DNA from: an uncultured Prevotellaceae bacterium
Lineage (GTDB): Bacteria; Bacteroidota; Bacteroidia; Bacteroidales; Muribaculaceae
Direction of reading: 5' to 3'
DNA: 64,000 bases
Assembly: GCA_947165675.1 (NCBI GenBank)
Contig: CAMVBJ010000005.1
Span: forward strand, 1 to 64,000
Part shown: piece by piece, positions 9,220-19,204 of the stretch
Layout: each line of letters begins with the position of its first letter
How positions within the stretch are numbered: the stretch's first letter is position 1
Program-made: the position numbers and the translations under genes
The notes under the pieces: generated by a model
What the model was told of the DNA's origin: nothing
The model's input: the letters and a program-made list of their open reading frames with translations, nothing else
Database searches by the model: none

Positions 9220-10773
9220 TCATTGCATACCCCAAAATTCGTCGGTGAACAAGGGGGCGATGCGCTGGTGCCTTCTCATGGGCATGGTTCGTGTCACTTT
9301 TTTCCCATTGGGCATCCTGATGGTGATGGTCGTTACGGACTTTGCCATGTCGAGCACCTTGTCAATGCTCATGCCGATATTCGCTCTCTTGAGCAGCCTT
9401 TCCAACTCCTTATATAACTTCAGAGCCACAAAGCAGATGCAGATGTGCGCCTCGATACGCCGTCGTGTGAAGTGGAACATGGGGCGTATCTCGATCTTTG
9501 ACTTGGCGATTCGGAAGGCTTTCTCCACATTCCAGAGGTTGTGGTATGCCGTGAAGACCTCATCTGTGGGGATGTCAGTATTGGTCAGGTAGCCCTTGAG
9601 GCCGTCCCATTGGGCATCCTGTATGATCCTGTCGCGGTTGATCTCGATTCTGGTGTTACCTGTCATGTCCAGGAACTTGTTGTAGCCTCTGCGGTTGATG
9701 TTCTCCTTGGTTAGCTGGCCTGTGCGGAACTTCTTCTCCAGTTTCTTGACGCCTTTGTCCCGGTTATGGGCGTCTTTTCTGGCGCGATCGTCGCTGTATC
9801 CGATCAACAGCCTGCGCCCGCGGCCCTTGTCTATCTCATGCATCCGCCCGCTCACTTTGCCCAGCGACAGTATCTGCCGCCTGATGTCCTCCGGCTCGTT
9901 CTTGATGCGGGCTCCGATGATGTACTTGTAGCCCTCATGCTCCAACTCGGCAATGTTGGCGCTGTTCATCAGTCCCGAGTCGGCCACCACGATGAAGCCG
10001 CCAAGGTCGTATCGCCGCACGAACTCGTTGATTACGGGCAGCATGGTGTGCCCTTCGTACTTGCTCCCCTCATGGATGCAATAGGCCAGCGGATAACCGT
10101 CAAGACTCACCAGCAGGCCCAGGATGATCTGCGGATTGCTGTGACGGCCTTCCTTGGAGAAGCCCGTTCTGCGCAGCTCGTCCTCATGGTCGGTCTCGAA
10201 GTAGAGCGTGGTCACGTCATAGAACATCACCCCGATGTGGCCGCCAAGCACTTCCATCGTATGCCTCACGCTGATGTCCTGCACAAGATACTTGTGGCGG
10301 TCGTTCAGCTTGTCCAGATAGCGGTATATCTTCGACAGGTCAACATCATCGTCAAAGTGGTTCTTCAGATACTCCACCGTCGCGGCTTTGCTTGCAGGGT
10401 AGGACAATCGGCTTAGCACCAACTGGCGGAACACCTTGTCCCTGATTTGGTTGAAGCCGACCAGGTCAAACACGCGGTCCAAGATCAGCTCGCATCCGTT
10501 GAGCTGCACATTCTCGATACGGTCGAAGATGTCGTCCTCCATGGCCGCTTCTGCACGGCGGTGACTCTCCTTTGAGCCGTCAAAGTCGATTGTCGGGTTC
10601 GTCCGTTCCTGCTGCTCGGCTATCCACGCATGGCCACGCTGCACAAGTACCGACACCTCATCCTCATCTGATGACACACCCATCGTGGCCAAACGTTTGA
10701 ACTTGCCACTGTTCTTCACGCCAACGATGACGCTAATGCTGCCCGAGCGGTTCTTGATTTTCTTGATATGCAT
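9220..10773 (-). CDS. IS1634-family (IS4-like) DDE transposase
   Basis: 517 aa from the ATG at 10773 (MHIKKIKNRSG), preceded by an AAAGG ribosome site about 10 nt upstream; the frame continues open to 10842 but that part overlaps the leader hairpin. Likely catalytic residues are D186 (FYDVTTLYFE), D265 (VADSGLM) and E417 in WNVEKAFRIAK, the Y/W-x-E-x-x-F-R-x-x-K pattern of the IS4 superfamily. The stop codon lies 9 bp inside the IS end, so the last codons overlap the terminal inverted repeat. No frameshift or stop was found. Members of this family cut and join DNA at the IS ends. Confidence 0.93.
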   Translation of the reverse strand: MHIKKIKNRSGSISVIVGVKNSGKFKRLATMGVSSDEDEVSVLVQRGHAWIAEQQERTNPTIDFDGSKESHRRAEAAMEDDIFDRIENVQLNGCELILDRVFDLVGFNQIRDKVFRQLVLSRLSYPASKAATVEYLKNHFDDDVDLSKIYRYLDKLNDRHKYLVQDISVRHTMEVLGGHIGVMFYDVTTLYFETDHEDELRRTGFSKEGRHSNPQIILGLLVSLDGYPLAYCIHEGSKYEGHTMLPVINEFVRRYDLGGFIVVADSGLMNSANIAELEHEGYKYIIGARIKNEPEDIRRQILSLGKVSGRMHEIDKGRGRRLLIGYSDDRARKDAHNRDKGVKKLEKKFRTGQLTKENINRRGYNKFLDMTGNTRIEINRDRIIQDAQWDGLKGYLTNTDIPTDEVFTAYHNLWNVEKAFRIAKSKIEIRPMFHFTRRRIEAHICICFVALKLYKELERLLKRANIGMSIDKVLDMAKSVTTITIRMPNGKKVTRTMPMRRHQRIAPLFTDEFWGMQ

Positions 10774-10789
10774 TGTTAAAAAACCTTTC

Positions 10790-10813
10790 GCATACCCCAA
10801 AATCGGGGTATGC
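10790..10813. promoter_or_regulatory. Palindrome in the transposase leader
   Basis: A 9-bp perfect inverted repeat (GCATACCCC / GGGGTATGC) with a 6-nt spacer lies just upstream of the transposase start. On the minus strand a TAACTTTG box (10812-10819 region) overlaps its outer edge. It may hold transposase or limit translation from outside transcripts; both are inferences. Confidence 0.45.
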
Positions 10814-10877
10814 AAAGTTACAACAAATTGTTTATCAAGCAATTATTTTTTAACACCGAAAACAGTGACGAAGTCAG

Positions 10878-12756
<1,879 letters not shown>

Positions 12757-13029
12757 CTATTCCACGACGATAGCCAAGATGTCGTTCTGACGCATCATGA
12801 GCAGTTTCTCACCGTCGATCTCGATTTCGTTGCCGGCATACTTGCCATAGAGGACAGTATCACCAGGCTTTACAATCATTTCCTCGTCCTTGGTGCCATT
12901 ACCTGCTGCACGAACGACGCCCTTAAGGGGCTTTTCCTTTGCACTGTCGGGGATGATGATGCCGCCAACGACTTCCTCTGCTTTAGCCGGTTCGATGAGA
13001 ACGCGGTCGTTTAATGGTTTAATAGTCAT
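12757..13029 (-). CDS. groES: Co-chaperonin GroES (10 kDa)
   Basis: 90 aa, normal length. GroES caps the GroEL ring. The N-terminal IKPLNDRVLIEPAKAEE and the mobile-loop region EVVGGIIIPDSAKEKP are typical, as is the C-terminal QNDILAIVVE. It is first in the groES-groEL pair. Its leader of about 130 nt begins at a sigma-54-like promoter (13169-13185) and contains short repeats; I saw no CIRCE-type inverted repeat. No TAnnTTTG box was found close upstream. Confidence 0.98.
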   Translation of the reverse strand: MTIKPLNDRVLIEPAKAEEVVGGIIIPDSAKEKPLKGVVRAAGNGTKDEEMIVKPGDTVLYGKYAGNEIEIDGEKLLMMRQNDILAIVVE

Positions 13030-13059
13030 GATTTCTTTAATGATTTATTATTAGATGTT

Positions 13060-13150
13060 AGTTTTTAAATGTCAGTTGTAAGTTTTGCAGTTTTGGAGTT
13101 TTGCAGTTGTCAGTTGGCATCCGCAAGCACCTAAAGCCTAAAACCTTAAA
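13060..13150. repeat. Repeat block in the groES leader
   Basis: Along the minus strand: GGTTTTAGGCTTTAGG, then TTGCGGATGCCAACTG, then CTGACAACTGCAAAACT units, then the groES start. The TTGCGGATGCCAACTG linker recurs before the YgiQ-type gene near 61424. If the sigma-54-like promoter is used, the block is in the mRNA leader. Confidence 0.7.
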
Positions 13151-13168
13151 ATTTACGTCCTGCAAGAC

Positions 13169-13185
13169 TGCAACGAGTGTGCCAA
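13169..13185 (-). promoter_or_regulatory. Sigma-54-like promoter of groES-groEL
   Basis: The minus strand reads TTGGCACACTCGTTGCA, which matches the -24/-12 consensus TTGGCAC-N5-TTGCA at every fixed position and with exact GG-N10-GC spacing. Initiation would fall near 13158. About 55 bp farther upstream a short dyad (GACAA-T-TTGTC, 13209-13219) is placed like an activator site. Confidence 0.6.
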
Positions 13186-13231
13186 CCGCCAAAAGTTGAC
13201 GCCAGACCGACAATTTGTCACCCCACCCTGC

Positions 13232-13455
13232 CAATTTGAACTAAAATCGGCATGAGCGCATAGGGATATGGGGCTTTCAGACAATCCTTTCTTTTTCAAA
13301 CAACATGAACAACGAGAAACAACCCCAACAACTCTTTTTTTTAAAAATTTGAATTAAAATCGGCATGAGTGCATAGGAATATGGGGCTTTCAGACAATCC
13401 ATTTTTTTCAAACAACTTGAACAACAACAAACAACCCCAACAACTCTTTTTTTCA
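13232..13455. repeat. Tandem imperfect repeat, two units of about 110 bp
   Basis: The unit starts AATTTGAAnTAAAATCGGCATGAG and ends CAACCCCAACAACTCTTTTTTT. The first copy runs from about 13233 to 13342 and the second from about 13347 to 13453, with scattered substitutions. A minus-strand frame through both gives repeated Cys-rich peptides, but these look like a by-product of the repeat. The rest of 13030-13529 holds the groES leader and the end of the upstream operon. Confidence 0.75.
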
Positions 13456-13494
13456 TTTGTTGTTTGGGGTGTTTATTGTTGTTCAAGTTGTTTG
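13408..13494. repeat. Long inverted repeat beyond the ThDP enzyme gene
   Basis: TCAAACAACTTGAACAACA (from 13408) pairs with TGTTGTTCAAGTTGTTTGA (to 13494); pairing continues inward through the CCCC/GGGG part, making arms of about 30 bp around a loop of about 25 nt. It lies 36 bp after the stop codon at 13530 and could end or stabilise that transcript. The adjacent T/A runs are not in the best place for a classic terminator. Confidence 0.65.
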
Positions 13495-13529
13495 ATGTAC
13501 TGAGGATGTACTGAGGATTCGCTGCCAAC

Positions 13530-15272
13530 TTATTTCCTGATGATCTGACCGATCTTGCTGACCAGTTTATCACCCAGGATGTTGCGGGCCATCTGCTTGA
13601 GGGAGCCCGTTCCATCGGCAAGTGTGGTGCGCAACAGCCTGATGGCATCGCTCTCGTCGTCAGAGTCGGTGAATACCTCAAACACTACAGGCCGTTGCTT
13701 CACCTGTGGGCTAAAGAAACTGTCACAGATGGCAAGATACTCCTCCTTGCCCGTCGCACTCATGTACTCGAAGCCGAGGTCTTGGGCATAATGCTTGACC
13801 AGCTCGGGCGACTTGTTGCCAAAGTGTCCTGCCGCTGCCATGAACTTGTCACCGTCCTCACCGAACCGTGAAGCGGGATGATCGGAATTATGGAACTCGG
13901 TGCCACGGCCATTGTTGACCAGCATGATGCGCACATTGTTGCCCACATGACGGTTGCCCAGCACATTCAGGTCGTAGAAGAAGGCCAGATCACCCACCAC
14001 GGCAAAGCATAGCTTGTCCGGACTCGCCAGCGATGCGCCAATCAACGTGGACACATCACCGTCGATGCCAAATCCACCCACGTTGCACGCTGTCCTGACA
14101 CCCTGAGGCAAATCGAAGTAACTCCAGCAGCGCAGCGAGTTGAGAATGCCCACGTGCAGGATAGAACCATCAGGCACTTTATTAACGCTTTGTCGGGCAA
14201 TCCAGACATTAGAGAAAGGTAATTCGGGTAATGCCATTCTGGCCTGTTGATGGAACTGACGACAGGTGTCCAGGTAGCCATGCTTATTGCTTGTTGCCTG
14301 GGAATAATGCTGGAAGAAAGTGATTTCATCCATTTCAAACACATGGGTCAGGCGCTTGAATCGGTCACGCAACTCACCATCGGGATTCACACGCCACACC
14401 TCATCGGGCACCAAGTTGTCCATCGAGTAATCACCGCTCACCTCGCCGATGTGTATCATCAAGTTGGGACGGATGGGCTCCTTGCCCCAGTTGAACTGAG
14501 AGGCCAGCAGGGCTGGATGGAACTCATAGGCACCATGATAACCGCTGGTCACATCAACAAAGACGACAGCATCGCAAGCAGCACAGAAGGCGTCAACGGC
14601 TTGGGTCAACTCGGGGCTGAACGGTTGATGAGCACCGACGAAAACACCAATCTTCACACCGCCAGGGAGCTCGGGGAAGTCATCATGAGGCATGATGCGC
14701 CTGATCAAGCGTGCGGGAGGCAACTCGCGCAATGAGAAATCCTGATTATAACCAGTCTCTAAGTTGATGTGGACGGGTCCCCCTCCATGACGGCGCAGGG
14801 CAAGGATTGCACGGTTGACCTTGATCTCGCAGTCCCATTCTTCATCGGCTGTACGCACCATGTTGACAAGGATAGACTCGTGGACAGTATCGGCCTGTTG
14901 CAGTGACCGGTCAATCACTTGAGGCACCAAGTGACCCACCTTGACGGGGTTCTGGGTAGAGGTGACTGCCAGCACTGGCAGTTTGCGATAATGGGCCTCG
15001 GTCAGTCCCGAGATATAATTGCGTGAAGCCGTGGCACCAGTGCAGCTCAACACCACAGGTTCGCCACTCTCGCTGGCGATACCACAGGCGAGATAGGCAG
15101 CCGAGCGCTCATCGACCGACGAATACACCTTGAAGAAAGGGTCACACTGGACACTTGCCACAAAGTTGATATTGGTTGTACCAGGCGAGGCAATCACATA
15201 GCGGATGCCATGGGCCTTGAGCAGTGCTACAAGAATCTGCACATTACGCTCTGCTGAATAGAATTTGTCCAT
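13530..15272 (-). CDS. MenD-like thiamine-diphosphate-dependent enzyme, in glycan operon
   Basis: 580 aa. It has the three-part architecture of ThDP carboligases/decarboxylases: a PYR domain with the activating Glu (SSVDERSAAY), a middle domain and a C-terminal PP domain with the Mg/ThDP motif GDLAFFYDLNVL...NN. It is closest to MenD, but where MenD has SPGSRS, whose Arg/Ser bind the isochorismate/2-oxoglutarate substrates, this protein has SPGTTN, and no other menaquinone gene is nearby. It is last in a run with an SDR, an ATP-pyrophosphatase-like protein and a flippase, so I infer a role in making a modified sugar or similar glycan unit, perhaps by two-carbon transfer. Substrate is unknown. 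Confidence 0.75.
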   Translation of the reverse strand: MDKFYSAERNVQILVALLKAHGIRYVIASPGTTNINFVASVQCDPFFKVYSSVDERSAAYLACGIASESGEPVVLSCTGATASRNYISGLTEAHYRKLPVLAVTSTQNPVKVGHLVPQVIDRSLQQADTVHESILVNMVRTADEEWDCEIKVNRAILALRRHGGGPVHINLETGYNQDFSLRELPPARLIRRIMPHDDFPELPGGVKIGVFVGAHQPFSPELTQAVDAFCAACDAVVFVDVTSGYHGAYEFHPALLASQFNWGKEPIRPNLMIHIGEVSGDYSMDNLVPDEVWRVNPDGELRDRFKRLTHVFEMDEITFFQHYSQATSNKHGYLDTCRQFHQQARMALPELPFSNVWIARQSVNKVPDGSILHVGILNSLRCWSYFDLPQGVRTACNVGGFGIDGDVSTLIGASLASPDKLCFAVVGDLAFFYDLNVLGNRHVGNNVRIMLVNNGRGTEFHNSDHPASRFGEDGDKFMAAAGHFGNKSPELVKHYAQDLGFEYMSATGKEEYLAICDSFFSPQVKQRPVVFEVFTDSDDESDAIRLLRTTLADGTGSLKQMARNILGDKLVSKIGQIIRK

Positions 15273-15284
15273 ATATCGTTTTAG

Positions 15285-15402
15285 TTTTAGTTGTCAGTTT
15301 TCAGTTTTGCAGTTGTCAGTTTTCAGTTTTGCAGTTGTCAGCCAAAAGCCTATAACCTATAACCTATAACCTAAAGCCTATAGCCTAAAACCTATCGACT
15401 AG
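15285..15402. repeat. Intergenic repeats within the glycan operon
   Basis: AGTTGTCAGTTTTCAGTTTTGC units followed by CCTATAACC units and a GACTAGTGACTA unit; along the operon direction the GGTTATAGG part follows the SDR stop and the CTGAAAACTG part precedes the next start. Confidence 0.75.
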
Positions 15403-15408
15403 TGACTA

Positions 15409-16224
15409 TCAACTGCTCTTCCATCGGGCATTGATGGTATTGGCATTATTGCAGGTGATGATCTGTCCTGAAATGCAGCCTGATGCGTCCGAAAGCAGGA
15501 AAGTTGCCACCTCGGCCATTTCCTCAGGCAGATAGACACGGCCGTTGACGTTGTATGAGCAAGCCAAGTTTCCGTCGGCAACAAAGCCTGTCATCGCCGA
15601 CGCCGTCACGCCAGGAGCAAGGGCATTGACACGGATACCCTGCTCGGCATACAAGTAAGCAAGGCCTTGAACAAGACTGTTGACGGCAGCCTTGGTAAGT
15701 CCATAGGGGCGAATGTCGGCCGTGTCACCCGTTTCGGACGAGATAAAGAGCACATGACCTTTGACGCCCTGTTTTTCCATGTAGTCCAATGCCCGCTGTG
15801 ACAAGAAGAACGGCCCCTTGAGGTTGGTGGCCACCTGCTGGTCAAAACCTTCGGGCGTGACCGTCTGGAAAGTCTCGTGCAGAGAAACCCCCGCATTGTT
15901 GACCAAGCAATCCAAGCCACCCAATTTCTCGACCGACTGACTCAAGAATTCGCTAAAGGCCTCGACACGGGTCACGTCGAGGGGCAAAGCCTCGCACCCC
16001 AGTTCAATAGCCAGTTGCCTCAATTTCTCCTCATTACGGCCAGTAATCAGCACCTTGGCTCCCTCGGCGACAAACCGCTTGGCCATCGCCTGCCCTATCG
16101 CCCCAGTGCCACCGGTAACAACAATCCGTTTTCCCTGCAACCGCTGGTCGGCTGTCAGGGTATAGATATTGGCCTTGGTCACCTTGACGGGTCTGAATAG
16201 GTTGATGATTCTACGCAATAGCAT
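15409..16224 (-). CDS. Short-chain dehydrogenase/reductase
   Basis: 271 aa from the ATG at 16224; a GTG at 16239 in the same frame is possible. A classical SDR: NAD(P)-binding TGGTGAIGQ, NNAGVS, the catalytic Ser in ISSETGD and YGLTK for the Tyr-Lys pair, plus LAPGV. These enzymes reduce or oxidise a carbonyl/alcohol. A basic N-terminal stretch of about 30 residues precedes the Rossmann fold. Spacing to the upstream gene (stop at 16255) is about 30 bp, and to the ThDP enzyme 136 bp of repeats. I infer it reduces the product of a neighbouring enzyme in a sugar pathway. Confidence 0.88.
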   Translation of the reverse strand: MLLRRIINLFRPVKVTKANIYTLTADQRLQGKRIVVTGGTGAIGQAMAKRFVAEGAKVLITGRNEEKLRQLAIELGCEALPLDVTRVEAFSEFLSQSVEKLGGLDCLVNNAGVSLHETFQTVTPEGFDQQVATNLKGPFFLSQRALDYMEKQGVKGHVLFISSETGDTADIRPYGLTKAAVNSLVQGLAYLYAEQGIRVNALAPGVTASAMTGFVADGNLACSYNVNGRVYLPEEMAEVATFLLSDASGCISGQIITCNNANTINARWKSS

Positions 16225-16254
16225 ATTATATCTTAACACTATGATTGTGATCTA

Positions 16255-17478
16255 CTATGTCGGATAATGCCTATCACTCTGACGGCGCTGACGATAGAGA
16301 ATCGATTTTGCAATTTTTTTCAACGTTGCCACCAGCAACTGCGGTGACGAGTAAAGCCATGCCACCAGTCGAGACGGCATGGGATAATTGAGTTTCTTGG
16401 CCAGCACGTAGTTATCGTGGGCATAGATGTCAGTGCCCCGTTGCAGCACCGTCTGGCATTTATACTTGAATCGAATCTTCTTGAATTTTTCAACGTTAAA
16501 CAAGTCACCGCACTTATCTAACTGCCCCAAGATGTCGAGCAGCAGCATTGTGCGCTTGCACTTGTGGCACAGGGAACAGTTATTGACCGTCTCGACATCA
16601 CCGACACACACATTGAGGTAACGCAAGAAGGGCGGATATTCAAGCAGCATACGAGTTTTGTCACTACGGCGGTAACGGGTTCCGTCAACGATCACTTCAA
16701 GCGTCTCGGTGCCGAGCAGGTAGTCATTGCACATGTCGGTAATCGAGGCGTAATCGGCAGCTGTCATGTGGACGATTTCCCAGTAAGAATAGTCATAGGC
16801 CACATAGTACTTGTCAAGCACTTTCTGGAAAACCAGCATGCCCGTGCTGCGACACAGCACGCCAGCATCATATTCCCACTCAAACAAGTAGAAGTCAAAC
16901 AAGTTGGAATCCATCGGGACAAACGGGAGCCCCACCTCCTGAGCAAAGGGCAGCAGGTAGTCATAACGTGTGTGGAACTTGCGTCTCGCCTTGTCGGTTC
17001 CACCTCCATGCGAGCCGACATTAAAGAAGAAAAGGGCCGAGATGCGATAGTTGGGATTAGCCTCCTTGACAAACCTGTCGTAGAATGTGGCAAAGGCGTC
17101 GATACCTGCCGAGAAGCCAGTACCCACCAGGTGATCGACCTTCGCGGTATTGGCAAAGCCCCTCACCGTGACATGGACCTCGTGCAGACCATCGATATAG
17201 GCTTGCTCGCATTGCTGAACGTAGTGAGTGACGTTGTCATACAGTTTCTCGGACACACACCCGTCTATCTCAATGTCCTCGTTATAGTACATGGCGGGGA
17301 ACAGCATCGCTATCATGAAAGCGTCATATACATCATCGGTCAACCAGTCGCCAAATTGTTCGGGAACCGAGAACCACAAGGGACCTGACTGCGCAAAACC
17401 ACAATCAATGTCACAGACAATGCGTGTCTCACGAGATGCCGACAGTTGCTCTTTCCTTAAATTAGAAACTCGTATCAT
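16255..17478 (-). CDS. ATP-pyrophosphatase-like protein of glycan operon
   Basis: 407 aa, function unknown. The centre has VGTGFSAGIDAFATFYDRF, a variant of the SGGxDS PP-loop of N-type ATP pyrophosphatases (QueC, NadE, asparagine-synthetase-like enzymes), in which the usual second Gly and Ser are Ala/Ile. The C-terminal third has a CSLCHKCKRT cluster of three Cys, like a small metal site. Such proteins activate a carboxylate or carbonyl with ATP to install an amide, nitrile or thio group; the substituted loop makes catalysis uncertain. The start overlaps the flippase stop by 4 bp (ATGA), so the two are probably translationally coupled. The C-terminus is strongly basic. Confidence 0.6.
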   Translation of the reverse strand: MIRVSNLRKEQLSASRETRIVCDIDCGFAQSGPLWFSVPEQFGDWLTDDVYDAFMIAMLFPAMYYNEDIEIDGCVSEKLYDNVTHYVQQCEQAYIDGLHEVHVTVRGFANTAKVDHLVGTGFSAGIDAFATFYDRFVKEANPNYRISALFFFNVGSHGGGTDKARRKFHTRYDYLLPFAQEVGLPFVPMDSNLFDFYLFEWEYDAGVLCRSTGMLVFQKVLDKYYVAYDYSYWEIVHMTAADYASITDMCNDYLLGTETLEVIVDGTRYRRSDKTRMLLEYPPFLRYLNVCVGDVETVNNCSLCHKCKRTMLLLDILGQLDKCGDLFNVEKFKKIRFKYKCQTVLQRGTDIYAHDNYVLAKKLNYPMPSRLVAWLYSSPQLLVATLKKIAKSILYRQRRQSDRHYPT

Positions 17479-19013
17479 GACTTTTTAAGATGTAATCTCT
17501 CGATGAGAATGTTTTTAACAAACTGGCGCTCGGCTACGGTCAACCCTGTTATCCAGATGAACGGGATAGCCAGTGCCTCAAAAACAATCGTAAACACGAT
17601 TAACTTCATAAACGTGTCGTTGTCGAAGATCCACTGGTAGGCAAGCGAAATCAAGCAGCCGAAAAGCAGAATCGGAATGATCCTGGCAACAAACATCCTG
17701 AAGTAACGCCTCATGTCAAAGTCGAACAGCTTCTTGCTCTGCTGTAGCAGCAAGACCAGTACAAAGAACTTGAACAAAATGGCCAGGACGAAAACAGCCT
17801 CGGGCGCCATGCCCAGTTTCAACGCCAAGTAGGAACACAGGACATTCAAGACGTACAGGATAGTGAGCACCACCTCATAGGTTTTGATTTTGCTCGAAGC
17901 CAGCACGGCTGTATATAGTGGTGTGGTAAAGCAATCGATAAAAGTATAGACAAGAATGAGGTTGGCAAAATTCACTGCATGATCCGGCACCTCAACAAGC
18001 CACACATTGAGCAACGTGCTGGTATTATTGATGATGGGAAAGATCAATATGACGGTCAGGAAGAACGAGAACTTGGTACTCTTGACCAGAAGTTCATTCA
18101 AGCGTCCCACTTCCTCTGAGGCATAGGACTTGGTGATCTGGGGTTGCACGGCAGTCATGAAGCCACTGATAAAGCGGGTCACCACACCGTTGACCTGCAT
18201 GGCTACACCCTGGGCTGCATTGACCACGGGACCAAAGAAGATGTTGAGCAGCATCATCACGCCCTCATCCTTCAACACGACAGCGGCATTGCCAATAAAT
18301 GTCCAGCCCACAAACATCGAGATCTCCTTGACAATCTTTCGGTCGATGGCAGGTCGAGCCTTGCATTCGGGGAACTTGACCCAACAATACATGAAATAAA
18401 TCACCTGATAGATCACGCCCGTAAAAAAGCCTAAAACCGCATAGAAAACGAGTTTGTCGATGGGCGAGATATACAACAGAAAGACGATAATCAGCTTGAT
18501 CACCACATCGAGAATGCTCAGATAGGCAAACGTTGTCATTTTCTCGTGAGAAATGACAGACGCCCCATAAGGCACCGTCAACAGCGACAGGCAGAAGGAT
18601 GCAATCGAGCAATGTAACGCCCACTCAGCAGCGTGCATACGCTCAGCCGGGATGTTCAACTTGGTATTGAGAAACCACATGGCCAAGATCTCACAGATGA
18701 TAAACATCGAGATGGCGAGGATGATGTGAATGGCACTGACAGTGGCAAACGTCTTCTTGAGTTGGGCAAAGTCGCCACGGCCCAACTCATAGGTCAGGTA
18801 GCGACTGGTCGAAACCGAAAGCGAGCCAGACAGGATGGTGAACATACCCACCAGGCCGCCCACCACGCTATAGATTCCATAATCCACCACGCCCAGCACG
18901 TCAAGCACCAGACGGCTCGTGTAGAGTGTGACAAGCATGACCACAATCATGCGAATGTAAAGCATGACTGTGTTCTTGGCAATGCGACGGTTATTGGATA
19001 ATTGCCCCTCCAT
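17475..19013 (-). CDS. Polysaccharide flippase (Wzx/MOP superfamily)
   Basis: 512 aa with about 14 hydrophobic segments and an N-terminus (NNRRIAKNTVMLYIRMIVVM..LYTSRLVLDVLG) characteristic of Bacteroidota O-antigen/capsule-unit flippases. These move undecaprenyl-linked sugars across the inner membrane. It is the first gene of the four-gene operon and has a -7 box at 19046-19053. No polymerase or glycosyltransferase gene is next to it, so the sugar unit is presumably completed by genes elsewhere. Family assignment is firm; substrate is unknown. Confidence 0.88.
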   Translation of the reverse strand: MEGQLSNNRRIAKNTVMLYIRMIVVMLVTLYTSRLVLDVLGVVDYGIYSVVGGLVGMFTILSGSLSVSTSRYLTYELGRGDFAQLKKTFATVSAIHIILAISMFIICEILAMWFLNTKLNIPAERMHAAEWALHCSIASFCLSLLTVPYGASVISHEKMTTFAYLSILDVVIKLIIVFLLYISPIDKLVFYAVLGFFTGVIYQVIYFMYCWVKFPECKARPAIDRKIVKEISMFVGWTFIGNAAVVLKDEGVMMLLNIFFGPVVNAAQGVAMQVNGVVTRFISGFMTAVQPQITKSYASEEVGRLNELLVKSTKFSFFLTVILIFPIINNTSTLLNVWLVEVPDHAVNFANLILVYTFIDCFTTPLYTAVLASSKIKTYEVVLTILYVLNVLCSYLALKLGMAPEAVFVLAILFKFFVLVLLLQQSKKLFDFDMRRYFRMFVARIIPILLFGCLISLAYQWIFDNDTFMKLIVFTIVFEALAIPFIWITGLTVAERQFVKNILIERLHLKKS

Positions 19014-19045
19014 TACTATTACTGTGAATTAATACGCATAAATTG

Positions 19046-19053
19046 CAAATGTA
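19046..19053 (-). promoter_or_regulatory. -7 box for the flippase operon
   Basis: The minus strand reads TACATTTG, about 33 nt before the flippase start; the probable promoter of the four-gene operon. Confidence 0.5.
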
Positions 19054-19144
19054 GTTAGAATCAATGACACGGCAAAGGGTTTTACCGAAATTTTCCCTGC
19101 CACTGCCCATTTTGGCTCCATGATCACACGGATAAGGGGACAAA

Positions 19145-19177
19145 TTTTGGTGGGAACGGGAAAAATGACTAAGTTTG
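19145..19177 (+). promoter_or_regulatory. Promoter of the WG-repeat lipoprotein
   Basis: TTTTG at 19145-19149 and TAAGTTTG at 19170-19177 with 20 nt between. Initiation near 19184 decides for the ATG at 19205 over the in-frame start at 19175. Confidence 0.6.
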
Positions 19178-19204
19178 CACCCGAAAACATCATTCTATAA
19201 AAAA

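Larger units (their letters stand above)
9211..10877 (-). mobile_element. IS1634-type insertion sequence, complete
   Basis: An element of 1667 bp lies exactly between the two 196-bp repeats. Its ends are inverted repeats: CTGACTTCGTCA is perfect for 12 bp at both tips, followed by a mismatch and TG. It carries one transposase gene that nearly fills it. A subterminal TTGCATACCCC motif is present near both ends in the same inward orientation (9223-9233 and, on the minus strand, 10805-10815). Long and variable target duplications are documented for IS1634 of Mycoplasma mycoides and IS1549 of Mycobacterium smegmatis, so the flanking repeat fits this family. The transposase is full length and the ends are intact, so the element may be active. 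Confidence 0.92.

Noticed and set aside
13030-13160. A CIRCE element before groES
   Set aside because: No TTAGCACTC-N9-GAGTGCTAA-like dyad was found.
13277-13681. A Cys-rich minus-strand ORF
   Set aside because: It runs from inside the ThDP gene through two copies of the 110-bp repeat; the repeated peptide reflects the DNA repeat, and no ribosome site precedes it.
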